Positions 1 through 8,567 of a stretch of 36,638 nt of DNA are shown here, one piece after another. Numbering within the stretch: the stretch's first letter is position 1; every line of letters begins with the position of its first letter. The DNA is from Muribaculaceae bacterium Zag1. Its GTDB lineage: Bacteria; Bacteroidota; Bacteroidia; Bacteroidales; Muribaculaceae. The DNA is taken from NCBI GenBank assembly GCA_002633115.1, contig NWBJ01000022.1, positions 1 through 36,638 on the forward strand. Direction: 5' to 3'. The notes under the pieces are model-generated. The model was not told the DNA's origin. It worked only from the letters and a program-made list of their open reading frames with translations, and made no database searches. A program made the position numbers and the translations under genes.

Positions 1-35
1 AAAATTTTGGACACCCTAGTAAATTAATATTTTTG

Positions 36-43
36 TATCTTTG
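36..43 (+). promoter_or_regulatory. Candidate -7 promoter element for the SusC/SusD operon
   Basis: TATCTTTG matches the Bacteroidales -7 consensus TAnnTTTG exactly and lies about 105 nt upstream of the SusC start. I see no TTTG -33 element at the expected 19-21 nt distance (the nearest TTTG, at 6-9, is too far), so the call rests on the -7 box alone. Transcription from here would give a leader of roughly 100 nt. Confidence 0.45.
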
Positions 44-147
44 TGCTTAGAAATTTTGTGATTTGCTAAAATGGCCCTTAAAGGGTTATTAAAGGCGGCG
101 CAGGATTTCCCTGCTGATTTGTAAACTTAATCCTATTCTTTCCGTAC

Positions 148-3100
148 ATGAAAGCAAAGCTGTTATGTGTACTTTTGGCATTATTCGGAGCTGTGGCATG
201 GGCTGCAGCGCAGACTCAGGAGGTCAAAGGTACCGTGCTTGACCAAGAAGGCGACCCCATCACTGGAGCCGCAGTTGCCATTACGGGCACAGAAATGCGC
301 GTTGTAACCGACATAGATGGCCGCTTTTCTTTGCCCAAAGTCGATTCCTCCCACAAGACGGTGACTGTGACGTTTGTGGGTATGGAGACAGTCACCCAGA
401 AGATTACTCCCGACATGGTGATTGTGATGCATTCGCAGTCTCAGATTATGGACGAAGTGGTGGTTGTGGCCTTCGGTAAGCAGAAGCGCGAGGCATTCAC
501 CGGTTCAGCCGCTGTGGTCAAGAGCGATGACATCGTAAAGCGCCAGGCCAACAACCCAATCTCGGCTCTTGAGGGCAAGGTGCCCGGTCTGACCATGCTG
601 CAGAGCAATGACCCCACCAGTGAGAATACTATCAACATCCGTGGTTTGAGCTCAATCAATGCCTCCACAACCCCTCTGATCATTCTTGATGGCCAGCCCT
701 ATAATGGCTCATGGCGCGATATCAACCCGGCCGATGTTGACAACATCTCGGTGCTCAAGGATGCCGCCTCCAACGCCCTCTATGGCGCTCGCGGCGCCAA
801 CGGTGTGATTATGATTACCACCAAAAGCGCCACCAAGGGCAAGACCAAGGTCACTCTGGATATGAAGTGGGGCGTCAATACCGATGCTCTGCGCGATTAT
901 GACGTAATCGACGACCCAGCCGAATACTATGAGGCTCACTATCTGGCTCTGCGCAACTACTACACTCGCAGCCTCGGATACAGTGCATCAAAGGCTCACT
1001 TGGCAGCCAACGACGCTATGACTGGAACCAGCATCGATGCCGGCGGCTTGGGTTACATCCTATATTCAGTGCCACAAGGCGAAACCCTGATCGGCAGCAA
1101 TGGCAAGCTCAACCCCAATGCTACCCTTGGCAACCGTGTGTACAACAACGGCCAAATCTACACCCTGTATCCCGATAGCTGGAAGGATGCCGGTCTGCGC
1201 AATGGCTTCCGCCAGGAGTACAACCTGTCGATTTCGGGCGGCGCTGACAAGTATTCGACCTACTTCTCGCTCGGCTACCTCAACGATGAGGGTATCAGCT
1301 ACGGCTCTGACGTGACTCGCTACACTGCTCGCTTCAAGACCGACTATGATGCCTATAGCTGGCTCAAGATTGGCGGCAATGCCAACTATAGCCACTCAGA
1401 GTATAATAGTATGAACGGCGCATTCTCGACCGTGCATACCTTGGCTCCCATCTATCCGCTCTTCCTGCGCGACCAGTACGGCAATGTGATGACCGATGCT
1501 CGCGGTCCGATGTATGACTACGGCGATGGCACAATCGGTTTTGTGCGTCCCGCTGAGAAGAACTACAACACTATCCAGGGCGACAAGATTGATACCTACA
1601 AGCGCAACAGTAACGACTTCGGTATCACCGGATATGCCAACATTACCTTCCTCAAGGACTTCCGCCTCACCATCAACGGCGGCGTGCATATCAACGAATA
1701 TCGCACCAACACTGCTTACAATCCTTACTACGGCTACTACTCGGCTACTGGCGGTTACGTGTCGACCACTACCTATCGTCGTAACACTACCAACTTCCAG
1801 CAACTGCTCAACTGGAACCACAAGTTTGGTAAAAACGATGTCGAGATTCTCATCGGCCATGAGTATAGCCGCTATTCAACCGCCAACCTGAGCGGCTCGA
1901 AGACCAACATTGCTATCTTTGACGAGAACATCGAGCTCGACGGCGCTATCACCAACAGCTCAATCAGCGGTTCTACCTCGCTCTACAATGTCGAGGGTTA
2001 TTTCGGCCGCGTGCAGTACGACTTTGACAGCCGCATCTACGCTTCAGCATCTTATCGTCGCGACGGCAGCTCGCGCTTCCATCCCGACCACCGCTGGGGT
2101 AACTTCTGGAGCGTGGGCGGCGCCTGGATTCTCTCAAAGGAGGAATGGTTCCCCAAGACCCCGATGATCAATATGCTCAAATTCAAGGCCAGCTACGGCG
2201 AGCAAGGCAACGACGGTCTGAGCAGCAGCTACTACTGGACCGACTACTATGACATTGTCAACAGCAATGACAATGTTGCCTACACCTTCTCTTGGAAGGG
2301 CAACCCTGACATCACTTGGGAGACCAACGGTAACTTCAACGCCGGTTTTGAGTTTGACTTCTTCAACAGCCGTCTCAATGGCCAGATTGAGTATTACAAC
2401 CGTATCACCAAGGATATGCTCTACTTCAAGAGCGTGCCTACCTCGCTCGGCTACTCAGGCTACTATGACAATATCGGCGATATGAAGAATTACGGTGTGG
2501 AAATCACCCTAAATATCGGCCTGGTGCGCAGCCAGAATTTCAACTGGAATCTCGACTTCAACATCGCCCTCGAGAAGAACAAGATCACCTATTTGCCCGA
2601 CAACAACAAGGGTCTGATCGTCGACGGCCACGATGGCTATCAAAATAGCAACTACTTCTACGGCGAGGGTCTACCCCTCTACACTTGGTATCTGCCCAAG
2701 TATGCTGGGCCGTCGGAGAATGGCGAGCCCCAATGGTATGTGCTCAACGATGATGGCACCACTACTACCACCACTACCTACGACCAAGCCAGCTACTATC
2801 TGCTCGGCACCGCTCTGCCCGATGCTTACGGCGGTTTTGGCTCCTCGATTCAGTTCTTTGGATTTGACCTTTCGGCCAATTTCACCTTCACCCTTGGCGG
2901 CAAGAAACTTGATGCCGGTTATGCTTCTCTGATGGGTTCGCCCTACGGTTCTACCATCGGCAACAACATCCACCGCGATGCCCTCACTGGCTGGAGCGAG
3001 GATAATACCTCGGCTTGGATTCCGCGCTGGCAATACAACGATACCCAGAATGGCCTCTATTCTGACTTCTATCTGATCAGCGCCAACCAGCTCACCTTCA

Positions 3101-3306
3101 AGACTTGCCAAATTGGCTATACTCTGCCCAAGAGCATCCAATCGAAACTGCATGTCTCCAACCTGCGCATCTACGCATCATGCGACAACGTATGGTACTG
3201 GACCAAGCGCCAAGGCTTTGACCCACGCGGCGACCGCACTACTTATGACGCTACCGGATACTCGCCTATGCGCACATTCGTTGGCGGCCTCAACGTAGTA
3301 TTCTAA
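148..3306 (+). CDS. SusC/RagA-family TonB-linked outer membrane transporter
   Basis: A 1052-residue outer membrane receptor that imports a glycan or other nutrient with its SusD partner, energised by TonB. The order seen is: signal peptide about 1-21; carboxypeptidase-regulatory-like domain about 24-95 (KGTVLDQEGDPITGA, TDIDGRFSL); a TonB-box-like stretch at 103-120 (EVVVVAFGKQKREAFTGS); the plug at about 125-226 with the SusC hallmarks IRGLSSIN, PLIILDGQPY, LKDAASNALYGARGANGV; then an aromatic-rich beta-barrel ending in Phe, as outer membrane barrels do. Length is normal for the family. The ATG chosen gives a complete signal peptide; there is no Shine-Dalgarno, as usual in Bacteroidetes. It is first in a four-gene operon. 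Nothing in the operon reveals the substrate. Confidence 0.96.
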   Translation: MKAKLLCVLLALFGAVAWAAAQTQEVKGTVLDQEGDPITGAAVAITGTEMRVVTDIDGRFSLPKVDSSHKTVTVTFVGMETVTQKITPDMVIVMHSQSQIMDEVVVVAFGKQKREAFTGSAAVVKSDDIVKRQANNPISALEGKVPGLTMLQSNDPTSENTINIRGLSSINASTTPLIILDGQPYNGSWRDINPADVDNISVLKDAASNALYGARGANGVIMITTKSATKGKTKVTLDMKWGVNTDALRDYDVIDDPAEYYEAHYLALRNYYTRSLGYSASKAHLAANDAMTGTSIDAGGLGYILYSVPQGETLIGSNGKLNPNATLGNRVYNNGQIYTLYPDSWKDAGLRNGFRQEYNLSISGGADKYSTYFSLGYLNDEGISYGSDVTRYTARFKTDYDAYSWLKIGGNANYSHSEYNSMNGAFSTVHTLAPIYPLFLRDQYGNVMTDARGPMYDYGDGTIGFVRPAEKNYNTIQGDKIDTYKRNSNDFGITGYANITFLKDFRLTINGGVHINEYRTNTAYNPYYGYYSATGGYVSTTTYRRNTTNFQQLLNWNHKFGKNDVEILIGHEYSRYSTANLSGSKTNIAIFDENIELDGAITNSSISGSTSLYNVEGYFGRVQYDFDSRIYASASYRRDGSSRFHPDHRWGNFWSVGGAWILSKEEWFPKTPMINMLKFKASYGEQGNDGLSSSYYWTDYYDIVNSNDNVAYTFSWKGNPDITWETNGNFNAGFEFDFFNSRLNGQIEYYNRITKDMLYFKSVPTSLGYSGYYDNIGDMKNYGVEITLNIGLVRSQNFNWNLDFNIALEKNKITYLPDNNKGLIVDGHDGYQNSNYFYGEGLPLYTWYLPKYAGPSENGEPQWYVLNDDGTTTTTTTYDQASYYLLGTALPDAYGGFGSSIQFFGFDLSANFTFTLGGKKLDAGYASLMGSPYGSTIGNNIHRDALTGWSEDNTSAWIPRWQYNDTQNGLYSDFYLISANQLTFKTCQIGYTLPKSIQSKLHVSNLRIYASCDNVWYWTKRQGFDPRGDRTTYDATGYSPMRTFVGGLNVVF

Positions 3307-3310
3307 ATAA

Positions 3311-3439
3311 GTCAAAAGGCAAAAGTCAAAAGTCAAAAGTATTTTGCTGAGACGCTAAGTCAAAAGTCAAAAGGCAAAAGTAGGCTTACGCGAGGCTACC
3401 CCGTAGGGGTTGTTTCAAATAGATCAAAAGTATTTTGCT
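3311..3439 (+). repeat. Heptamer tandem repeats and 16-bp direct repeat between susC and susD genes
   Basis: The gap holds four heptamers at 3311-3338 (GTCAAAA, GGCAAAA, GTCAAAA, GTCAAAA) and three more at 3359-3379. The 16-mer TCAAAAGTATTTTGCT occurs twice, at 3333-3348 and 3424-3439. Between them ACCCCGTAGGGGT (about 3398-3410) can form a small hairpin. No reading frame with coding character was seen. The array could modulate SusD expression relative to SusC or simply be a slippage-prone spacer. Confidence 0.85.
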
Positions 3440-3488
3440 AGGATAATGACCTAAGACTAGAAGTTGAAATTACAAAAGAGAAATCAGA

Positions 3489-5279
3489 ATGAAATCGAAA
3501 CTATTATACATAATGTTGGCGGCCGTGGGGCTGGGTGCTACCTCATGTCTTGAGAGTCCTCTGCCACAGACCGACAATGCCACCGCCGACCAGGTGGCCA
3601 AGGCCGACAAAGAGGGTCTGGTCAACGGCCTCACCCAATATCTCAATACCCCCATCGCCGACTACGACGATGTGGTGTACACCGGCATCGGATATCCCGA
3701 GCATATCATTTGGCACGACGTGATGACTGCCAATACCACCCTGTGGAGCACCAGCTACAACTACTGGACCGCTTACACCGAGCTCCTCTATACCGGCAAC
3801 TGGGCCTGGATGTACTATTATTGGGTCTACTATCAGTACATAGTGTACAAGGCAGCCCTCGTAATCCAGAATTGCGACCCTGAGAGCGTAGATGATGCCC
3901 TCTATCTCGCCACCGGTCTCTCTCACCGCGCATTCGCGATGTTTGATATGGCCCGCATGTATGAGTTTTTCCCGACAGGCACTTCGCTCGACGCTTCTTA
4001 TTATCCTACCCTCAAGGGTCTGACAGTGCCTATCGTCACTGAGTATACCACTGAGGAGCAAGCCAAGGCTAATCCCCGTGCTCCTTTCTATAAGATGTAC
4101 CGCTTCATCCTCAATGACCTGCAGGGCGCTGAGGAGGCTATCCTCAAAGCTACCGCCTCGGGAGCTAAAAACTACGCCTCTGAGGGTATGATCTACGGCT
4201 TGGCAGCTCGCTTCTGGCTTGAGCTTGGCAGCCGCTTCACCAATTATCCCGACGACCTCGCTGAGCAAATCTCTCATGACAATGACCAATGGGAAGAGCT
4301 GGGCGAAGCCTACCAAGACCTCCCTGCTATTGGCATCACCACCGCCAACGAGGCATTTGAGAAAGCAGCCACCTACGCTCGCAAAGCTATCAACAGCGGT
4401 TACACTGTATTGTCGCAGGACGATTGGTATAATACCTCGACTGGCTTCAATAGCGCCAACAGCTCTTGGATTTGGGGTATCCTGATGTCGAGCAGCGACA
4501 AGATGGTGACCTACTACACCTGGGAGAGCTGGGCATCATTTATGTGTCCTGAGGCTTCATGGGGCGTTTCCAGCTCTACTTACAAGGCTACCTTCCTGAT
4601 TGATGCCGACCTCTTCAGCAAGATTAGCGACAGCGACTGGCGCAAACTCACTTGGATCGACCCGGCCGACTGGGTAGATGATAACCCAACTCCCGATGAG
4701 GAAGAAGAGTTTGAAAAGCGATTCAACTCCAAGTATGCCGATAAGACTCTCTTCTCATTTGAGGAATGGAGCCAGTACACTCCCTACGTGGGCTTTAAGT
4801 TCCACCCGGGCAGCGGCAACACCACCTCATCGACCACTGGCAACAAGATGGATATTCCATTGATGCGCGTCGAGGAAATGTACTATATTGAGGCTGAGGC
4901 TATCGCTCACACCCAAGGCGTGGCTGCTGGCGCTACGGCTCTGGCATCGTTCACCAACACTTATCGCTACACCGATGGCAGCTACAAGTGCACTGCTTCG
5001 TCGATGGAGGATTTCCAGGAGGCTCTGTTCTTGCAGAAGAGCATTGAGTTCTGGGGCGAAGGCGTAATCCTCTACGACATGAAGCGTTGGCGCAAGGCTA
5101 TCACTCGCGGATACTCGGGTAGCAACCATCCTACTTCGTATCAGTTCAATTCGATCGAGGGATATGTAGCTCCTTGGACTATCCTCTACATACCTCTCAA
5201 CGAGAGCTATCAGAATCAATCGCTCGTGCTCAATCCTGACCCCGCTCAGGTATCTGAGGAACTCCGTTATCTCGAATAA
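3489..5279 (+). CDS. SusD/RagB-family nutrient-binding outer membrane lipoprotein
   Basis: The surface-exposed lid protein that pairs with the SusC barrel upstream to capture substrate. The N-terminus MKSKLLYIMLAAVGLGATSC is a lipoprotein signal with Cys20 as the acylated residue, followed by LESP. Length 596 is slightly above typical. SusD-like features are the helical TPR-type N-terminal half (ALYLATGLSHRAFAMFDMARMYEFFPTG, then YRFILNDLQGAEEAI) and the C-terminal block IPLMRVEEMYYIEAEAIA with LQKSIEFWGEGVILYDMKRW, which is the RagB/SusD signature order. It lies 182 bp after the SusC gene in the same direction. Function by family is firm; the ligand is unknown. Confidence 0.95.
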   Translation: MKSKLLYIMLAAVGLGATSCLESPLPQTDNATADQVAKADKEGLVNGLTQYLNTPIADYDDVVYTGIGYPEHIIWHDVMTANTTLWSTSYNYWTAYTELLYTGNWAWMYYYWVYYQYIVYKAALVIQNCDPESVDDALYLATGLSHRAFAMFDMARMYEFFPTGTSLDASYYPTLKGLTVPIVTEYTTEEQAKANPRAPFYKMYRFILNDLQGAEEAILKATASGAKNYASEGMIYGLAARFWLELGSRFTNYPDDLAEQISHDNDQWEELGEAYQDLPAIGITTANEAFEKAATYARKAINSGYTVLSQDDWYNTSTGFNSANSSWIWGILMSSSDKMVTYYTWESWASFMCPEASWGVSSSTYKATFLIDADLFSKISDSDWRKLTWIDPADWVDDNPTPDEEEEFEKRFNSKYADKTLFSFEEWSQYTPYVGFKFHPGSGNTTSSTTGNKMDIPLMRVEEMYYIEAEAIAHTQGVAAGATALASFTNTYRYTDGSYKCTASSMEDFQEALFLQKSIEFWGEGVILYDMKRWRKAITRGYSGSNHPTSYQFNSIEGYVAPWTILYIPLNESYQNQSLVLNPDPAQVSEELRYLE

Positions 5280-5327
5280 GGTTTGGGTAAAACCATAGAT
5301 TTTCACAGATTTACACTGACTTTGAAA

Positions 5328-6374
5328 ATGACTACAATTATGATTTCCAAATACAGATATATAGTGGCGGCTCTTGTAGCTGGAGCCATGCTCGCAAGCT
5401 GCGAAGATGACGACCATGAATATGTGCCCGGCGAGCAAGACGCTGCCGACTGCATGGGCGTGTACTTCGACGCCGATACCCCCGATGAATTCCTGATAAT
5501 GGACGAGGCCGACTATGTGACCACTATAACAGTGCACCGCCTCAACTCTACCAGTGCCGCCTCGGTGCCTCTGGTAGTGACCAGCACCACCGATGCTATT
5601 GTGTTCCCGTCAACGGTTGACTTCGAGGCTGGCAGTGCTGATGCCACATTCGAGATTGATTTCACCAATATGCCCACTAAGCAGCAAGAGACTTTCTCAG
5701 TGACTGTGCCCGATAGCTATATCGCTCACTACAAGGCCACCAACTTCGACTTCAAGGCTACAGCCCTGGCTTCGCAGTGGGAGGATGCCATGCTCGATGG
5801 CTCTGACGTAATCTTCTATTTCTCTGAGAAATGGGAATGGTTCACCGACGCTACTGTTGACATCACCCAATCTACCTTCGAGCCAGTAGTCAGCAAGATG
5901 CAGACCCTGCCTGGCGCAGCCCGATTCCGCGTGCTCAATTTATTGAACACTGGAATTGATGTAACTTTCTCCGTAGCTCTCACCACCTACGAGGACTATG
6001 CTGGGTACTATCGCATATCGCCTCTCACCAACTATCGCACGATGGTGGATGCTTATGCTGAATCAGACCCCACTACTGATTATGGCGATCCATACTACAA
6101 TGGCTGGTATGTTTACGACTCCGGCTATGGCACCGCCAATCTGGTATTCCGCGATTCGGGCAAGGAAGCTGCCATTGAGGGCATAGGTTTCTGGCATTAC
6201 TCAGAATCAAGCGGTATTGAGTGCTGCTTCGCTAGTCTGAAAGAGGCAGATTCTACCTCGACCGACTACAATGTAGCTGTGATGGCCGTAACCACCAACG
6301 ATGAAGATTACTATGGCCTCCTCCCCAGCTGGCTCTACCTCTCCTTCCGCTGGGATGGTCCCTCAGGCCTCTAA
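5328..6374 (+). CDS. Surface lipoprotein of the SusCD operon (SusE position)
   Basis: Probably an accessory surface glycan-binding lipoprotein. The frame is open from a TTG at 5283, but the ATGs at 5328 (MTTIMISKYRYIV...) and 5340 (MISKYRYIV...) give the proper signal peptide ending in the lipobox LASC; I use 5328, and 5340 is equally possible. The mature N-terminus CEDDDHEY is strongly acidic, resembling the Bacteroidetes lipoprotein export signal that sends proteins to the outer face. The body is rich in Thr, Asp and aromatics and looks beta-rich. I do not recognise a named domain with certainty; the position after SusD suggests a SusE/F-like binding role. It starts about 50 bp after the SusD stop, so co-transcription is likely. 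Confidence 0.8.
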   Translation: MTTIMISKYRYIVAALVAGAMLASCEDDDHEYVPGEQDAADCMGVYFDADTPDEFLIMDEADYVTTITVHRLNSTSAASVPLVVTSTTDAIVFPSTVDFEAGSADATFEIDFTNMPTKQQETFSVTVPDSYIAHYKATNFDFKATALASQWEDAMLDGSDVIFYFSEKWEWFTDATVDITQSTFEPVVSKMQTLPGAARFRVLNLLNTGIDVTFSVALTTYEDYAGYYRISPLTNYRTMVDAYAESDPTTDYGDPYYNGWYVYDSGYGTANLVFRDSGKEAAIEGIGFWHYSESSGIECCFASLKEADSTSTDYNVAVMAVTTNDEDYYGLLPSWLYLSFRWDGPSGL

Positions 6375-6394
6375 TCCTTCCGGTAATGTTTCCA

Positions 6395-6422
6395 AAAGCT
6401 AAAAACTAAAGACCAAAGACCA
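6395..6422 (+). repeat. Heptamer tandem repeat, four units
   Basis: The units AAAGCTA, AAAACTA, AAGACCA, AAGACCA run head to tail in the 55-bp gap and end 8 nt before the ATG of the next lipoprotein gene. The period of 7 matches arrays elsewhere in the window although the unit sequence differs. Confidence 0.75.
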
Positions 6423-6429
6423 TTAAGAT

Positions 6430-7941
6430 ATGAATGCTTTTCCGAAATATATAAGCAAAATGGCGCTTGCAGCGGTGGCATTATGGGCCGTGGGTTGCAA
6501 CGACATTGAACTCGACGGTTTCCAGTCGCCGGTGGTTGACGATTCGTCAATCACTGGCAGCACCAGCGATTTGTCGGTGTCGACATTGACCTTCAGTTGG
6601 GAGGCAGTCAGCGGCGTCACTCAATATGGCTACGTCCTTTACAACGATGAGGGTGTATCGCAGCGCAGCGGCCTGACCTCGGAGACCTCAGTGACCTTCA
6701 CCAAGCTCACCTCCAACACAACCTATGTGCTCGAGGTTGAGGCCTACGGCACCAATGGCGAGACCACAAAGCGTTTCACCATTACCGCCAAGACTGATGC
6801 TGTTGTGACTCTCGACACTCCCGATGTCAGCTTGATGACTACATCGCAGGAAAACGGCAAGATAGTGATCCAATGGGTCGCAGTGGCCAATGCCGATAGC
6901 TACAACTACTATCTGTATTCTGATGAGGGTGATGTGCTGCAGAATGGCACCACCACTGAGACTACAGTTAGCTTCTCTCTTGATGCCGGCACCTATCAAT
7001 TGGGCTTGACCGCTGAATCAGAAGATGAGGCTTTCACCACCTCGGGCGTGGCTCTCTTCACTTTCGACCGCACTCGCGAGCTGCAGAGCTCAAAGAGCGT
7101 GACCTATACTCGCGGCGATACTGGGGATAAGTGGGCACTCACAATGTCGATTTACGATGATGGCGCTTATGTAGTTGAGAATATCTTCGGAGCCGAGGGC
7201 TATAATCTGGAATTTGCCATAGCTGAAGACAATTCTATCTCAATCCTCAACGCTGCCGAGAATGTGCGCGGATATGATGTGGTATATTACGGCACTGGCG
7301 AGAATGACTATGTGGCTTACTATTGCACAACTGGAAATGCCTTCTCATGGTATGAGGAGAGCAAGGCAGATGGCAAGGTGGTCACTCTCTATGCTATCTA
7401 CGACCTCAATTCCACTGACCATTGCGATGATACCATCGCATGGGATGTGCCTCGCAAGGCTATCACCGAGGATGACGTAATCGGCACCTATCGCGTGACA
7501 TATTTCTACCTCAGCGATTATGCATTGCTTTCAGGCTCGAGCAGCTGGACTACATTGGAGAATACTGGCTATCTGGTGACTATCGAAAGCACTGGCGAGC
7601 CTGACGAACTCGAAATCTCGGGTCTGCTCACTGGCAATATGTCGGATAATACTACATATTTCCCGGTTAGTGACTATGCTAAATATGACACTTTGATTGC
7701 TACGCTCAGCGGCGGCAAGCTTATCTTTGAGGATCAAGATTACCTGAAGTATGCTAGTCTGGAGTGTTACGAGTGGATTGATTACGATGCACAAGAGTAT
7801 GAGCATAGCTATGAGATGACAGCTACCGTCTCCACCACCGATGGCGGTATCGAGCTTGACGAAGAATACTTCTTCTGCATCTCCTACTACAGCAGCATCT
7901 ACGACTACTATGGCACCTTCACCCTCGAAAAAGTAAACTAA
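6430..7941 (+). CDS. Fibronectin type III-containing surface lipoprotein (SusF position)
   Basis: A 503-residue lipoprotein, last of the SusCD operon. The signal peptide ends at the lipobox AVGC (Cys23), followed by NDIELDG. Residues about 45-120 and 130-210 look like two Fn3-type beta sandwiches: LTFSWEAVSGVTQYGYVLY then TYVLEVEAYGTNGE, and IVIQWVAVANADSYNYYLYSD then TYQLGLTAESED. The C-terminal 290 residues are acidic, Tyr-rich and without a family I can name. In such operons proteins at this position usually bind the imported glycan on the cell surface, with Fn3 modules as spacers; the ligand is not deducible. The next gene is more than 600 bp away behind strong hairpins, so the operon ends here. 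Confidence 0.82.
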   Translation: MNAFPKYISKMALAAVALWAVGCNDIELDGFQSPVVDDSSITGSTSDLSVSTLTFSWEAVSGVTQYGYVLYNDEGVSQRSGLTSETSVTFTKLTSNTTYVLEVEAYGTNGETTKRFTITAKTDAVVTLDTPDVSLMTTSQENGKIVIQWVAVANADSYNYYLYSDEGDVLQNGTTTETTVSFSLDAGTYQLGLTAESEDEAFTTSGVALFTFDRTRELQSSKSVTYTRGDTGDKWALTMSIYDDGAYVVENIFGAEGYNLEFAIAEDNSISILNAAENVRGYDVVYYGTGENDYVAYYCTTGNAFSWYEESKADGKVVTLYAIYDLNSTDHCDDTIAWDVPRKAITEDDVIGTYRVTYFYLSDYALLSGSSSWTTLENTGYLVTIESTGEPDELEISGLLTGNMSDNTTYFPVSDYAKYDTLIATLSGGKLIFEDQDYLKYASLECYEWIDYDAQEYEHSYEMTATVSTTDGGIELDEEYFFCISYYSSIYDYYGTFTLEKVN

Positions 7942-7949
7942 ACTTCTTT

Positions 7950-7977
7950 AAGTAAGAAGTAATAAGTAAAAAGTAAG
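7950..7977 (+). repeat. Heptamer tandem repeat, four units
   Basis: The units AAGTAAG, AAGTAAT, AAGTAAA, AAGTAAG begin 8 nt after the stop of the Fn3 lipoprotein gene. The last unit overlaps the left arm of the adjacent 16-bp hairpin. Confidence 0.8.
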
Positions 7978-8008
7978 GCCATCCGGAATCGCCCGGATGG
8001 CCTTACTT
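7971..8008 (+). terminator. Strong hairpin, likely terminator of the SusCD operon
   Basis: The arms AAGTAAGGCCATCCGG (7971-7986) and CCGGATGGCCTTACTT (7993-8008) form a perfect 16-bp stem with a 6-nt loop, 30 bp after the last stop codon. There is no long T-tract, only ATCG after the arm, so it may also act as an mRNA 3' stabiliser. Confidence 0.65.
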
Positions 8009-8010
8009 AT

Positions 8011-8116
8011 CGCCTCGGAGAGGCGTAACAATGGTAGCCCCAGGTTGCGCAGGTGCGAAGCACCGAAGCAACCTGGGGCTACTGTATTTCACCATCATCG
8101 AGCCTCGGAGAGGCTC
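8011..8116. repeat. REP-like composite palindrome cluster
   Basis: Two copies of CCTCGGAGAGGC, at 8013-8024 and 8103-8114, each form a short hairpin with GGA loop. They flank a larger nested palindrome: GTAGCCCCAGGTTGC (8034-8048) pairs with GCAACCTGGGGCTAC (8068-8082), and inside it GGTGC/GCACC (8052-8056/8060-8064) pairs again. The arrangement hairpin, big palindrome, hairpin resembles repetitive extragenic palindromes. No reading frame of note is present. Confidence 0.6.
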
Positions 8117-8145
8117 AACATAGACAATCTTCATAAGTATAAAAG

Positions 8146-8186
8146 AAAAGGATGTCCATCTCTCGGTGAGAGATGGACATCCTTTT
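8146..8186. repeat. 19-bp perfect palindrome with a decayed second copy
   Basis: AAAAGGATGTCCATCTCTC (8146-8164) pairs perfectly with 8168-8186 across the loop GGT. A second copy at 8334-8366 keeps the left arm (AGGATGTCCATCTCTC) while its right arm has several mismatches. The A-arm/T-arm ends make the intact copy a bidirectional terminator candidate. Confidence 0.65.
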
Positions 8187-8567
8187 GCAAAGGTACGTAT
8201 TATTTTTGAATTACAAAAATTTATGAAATAAAAATCTTAATTTTAACATTTGACCAAAGGGAGAAGTAGGGGGTAAGGAATCATCCCATTATATTTATTG
8301 AGATATAAAGGACTGATTGATAAAGTATTATTAAGGATGTCCATCTCTCACCGAGAAACGGACATAATATATAAGCGCTATCTGCGCCATCAGATTGTAA
8401 GAACAAAGCTATTCACAATAGGTGAGTAGTGAGAGACTTAAAAATCCATTATCTCTGACTCAAGATTACTACTTAAATGTCAGGGTTGTATATAGAAACT
8501 TATTCCGATTTTGTCTTGATGGATAAAAAAGAGATGAAAGGACAGAGTCACATTCTAAGTCTTAGGG

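Larger units (their letters stand above)
7942..8567. other. Intergenic region of 626 bp without a convincing gene
   Basis: The first 245 bp hold the heptamer array and the three palindromic structures. The remaining 380 bp (8187-8567) are AT-rich with many stops in all frames; apart from the decayed palindrome copy near 8334 I see no structure. A promoter for the fimbria-type operon must lie here, but no clear TAnnTTTG box was found. Confidence 0.6.

Noticed and set aside
5283-5327. TTG start at 5283 for the third gene of the SusCD operon
   Set aside because: It would add a polar stretch ahead of a good lipoprotein signal peptide; the ATG at 5328 or 5340 fits better.
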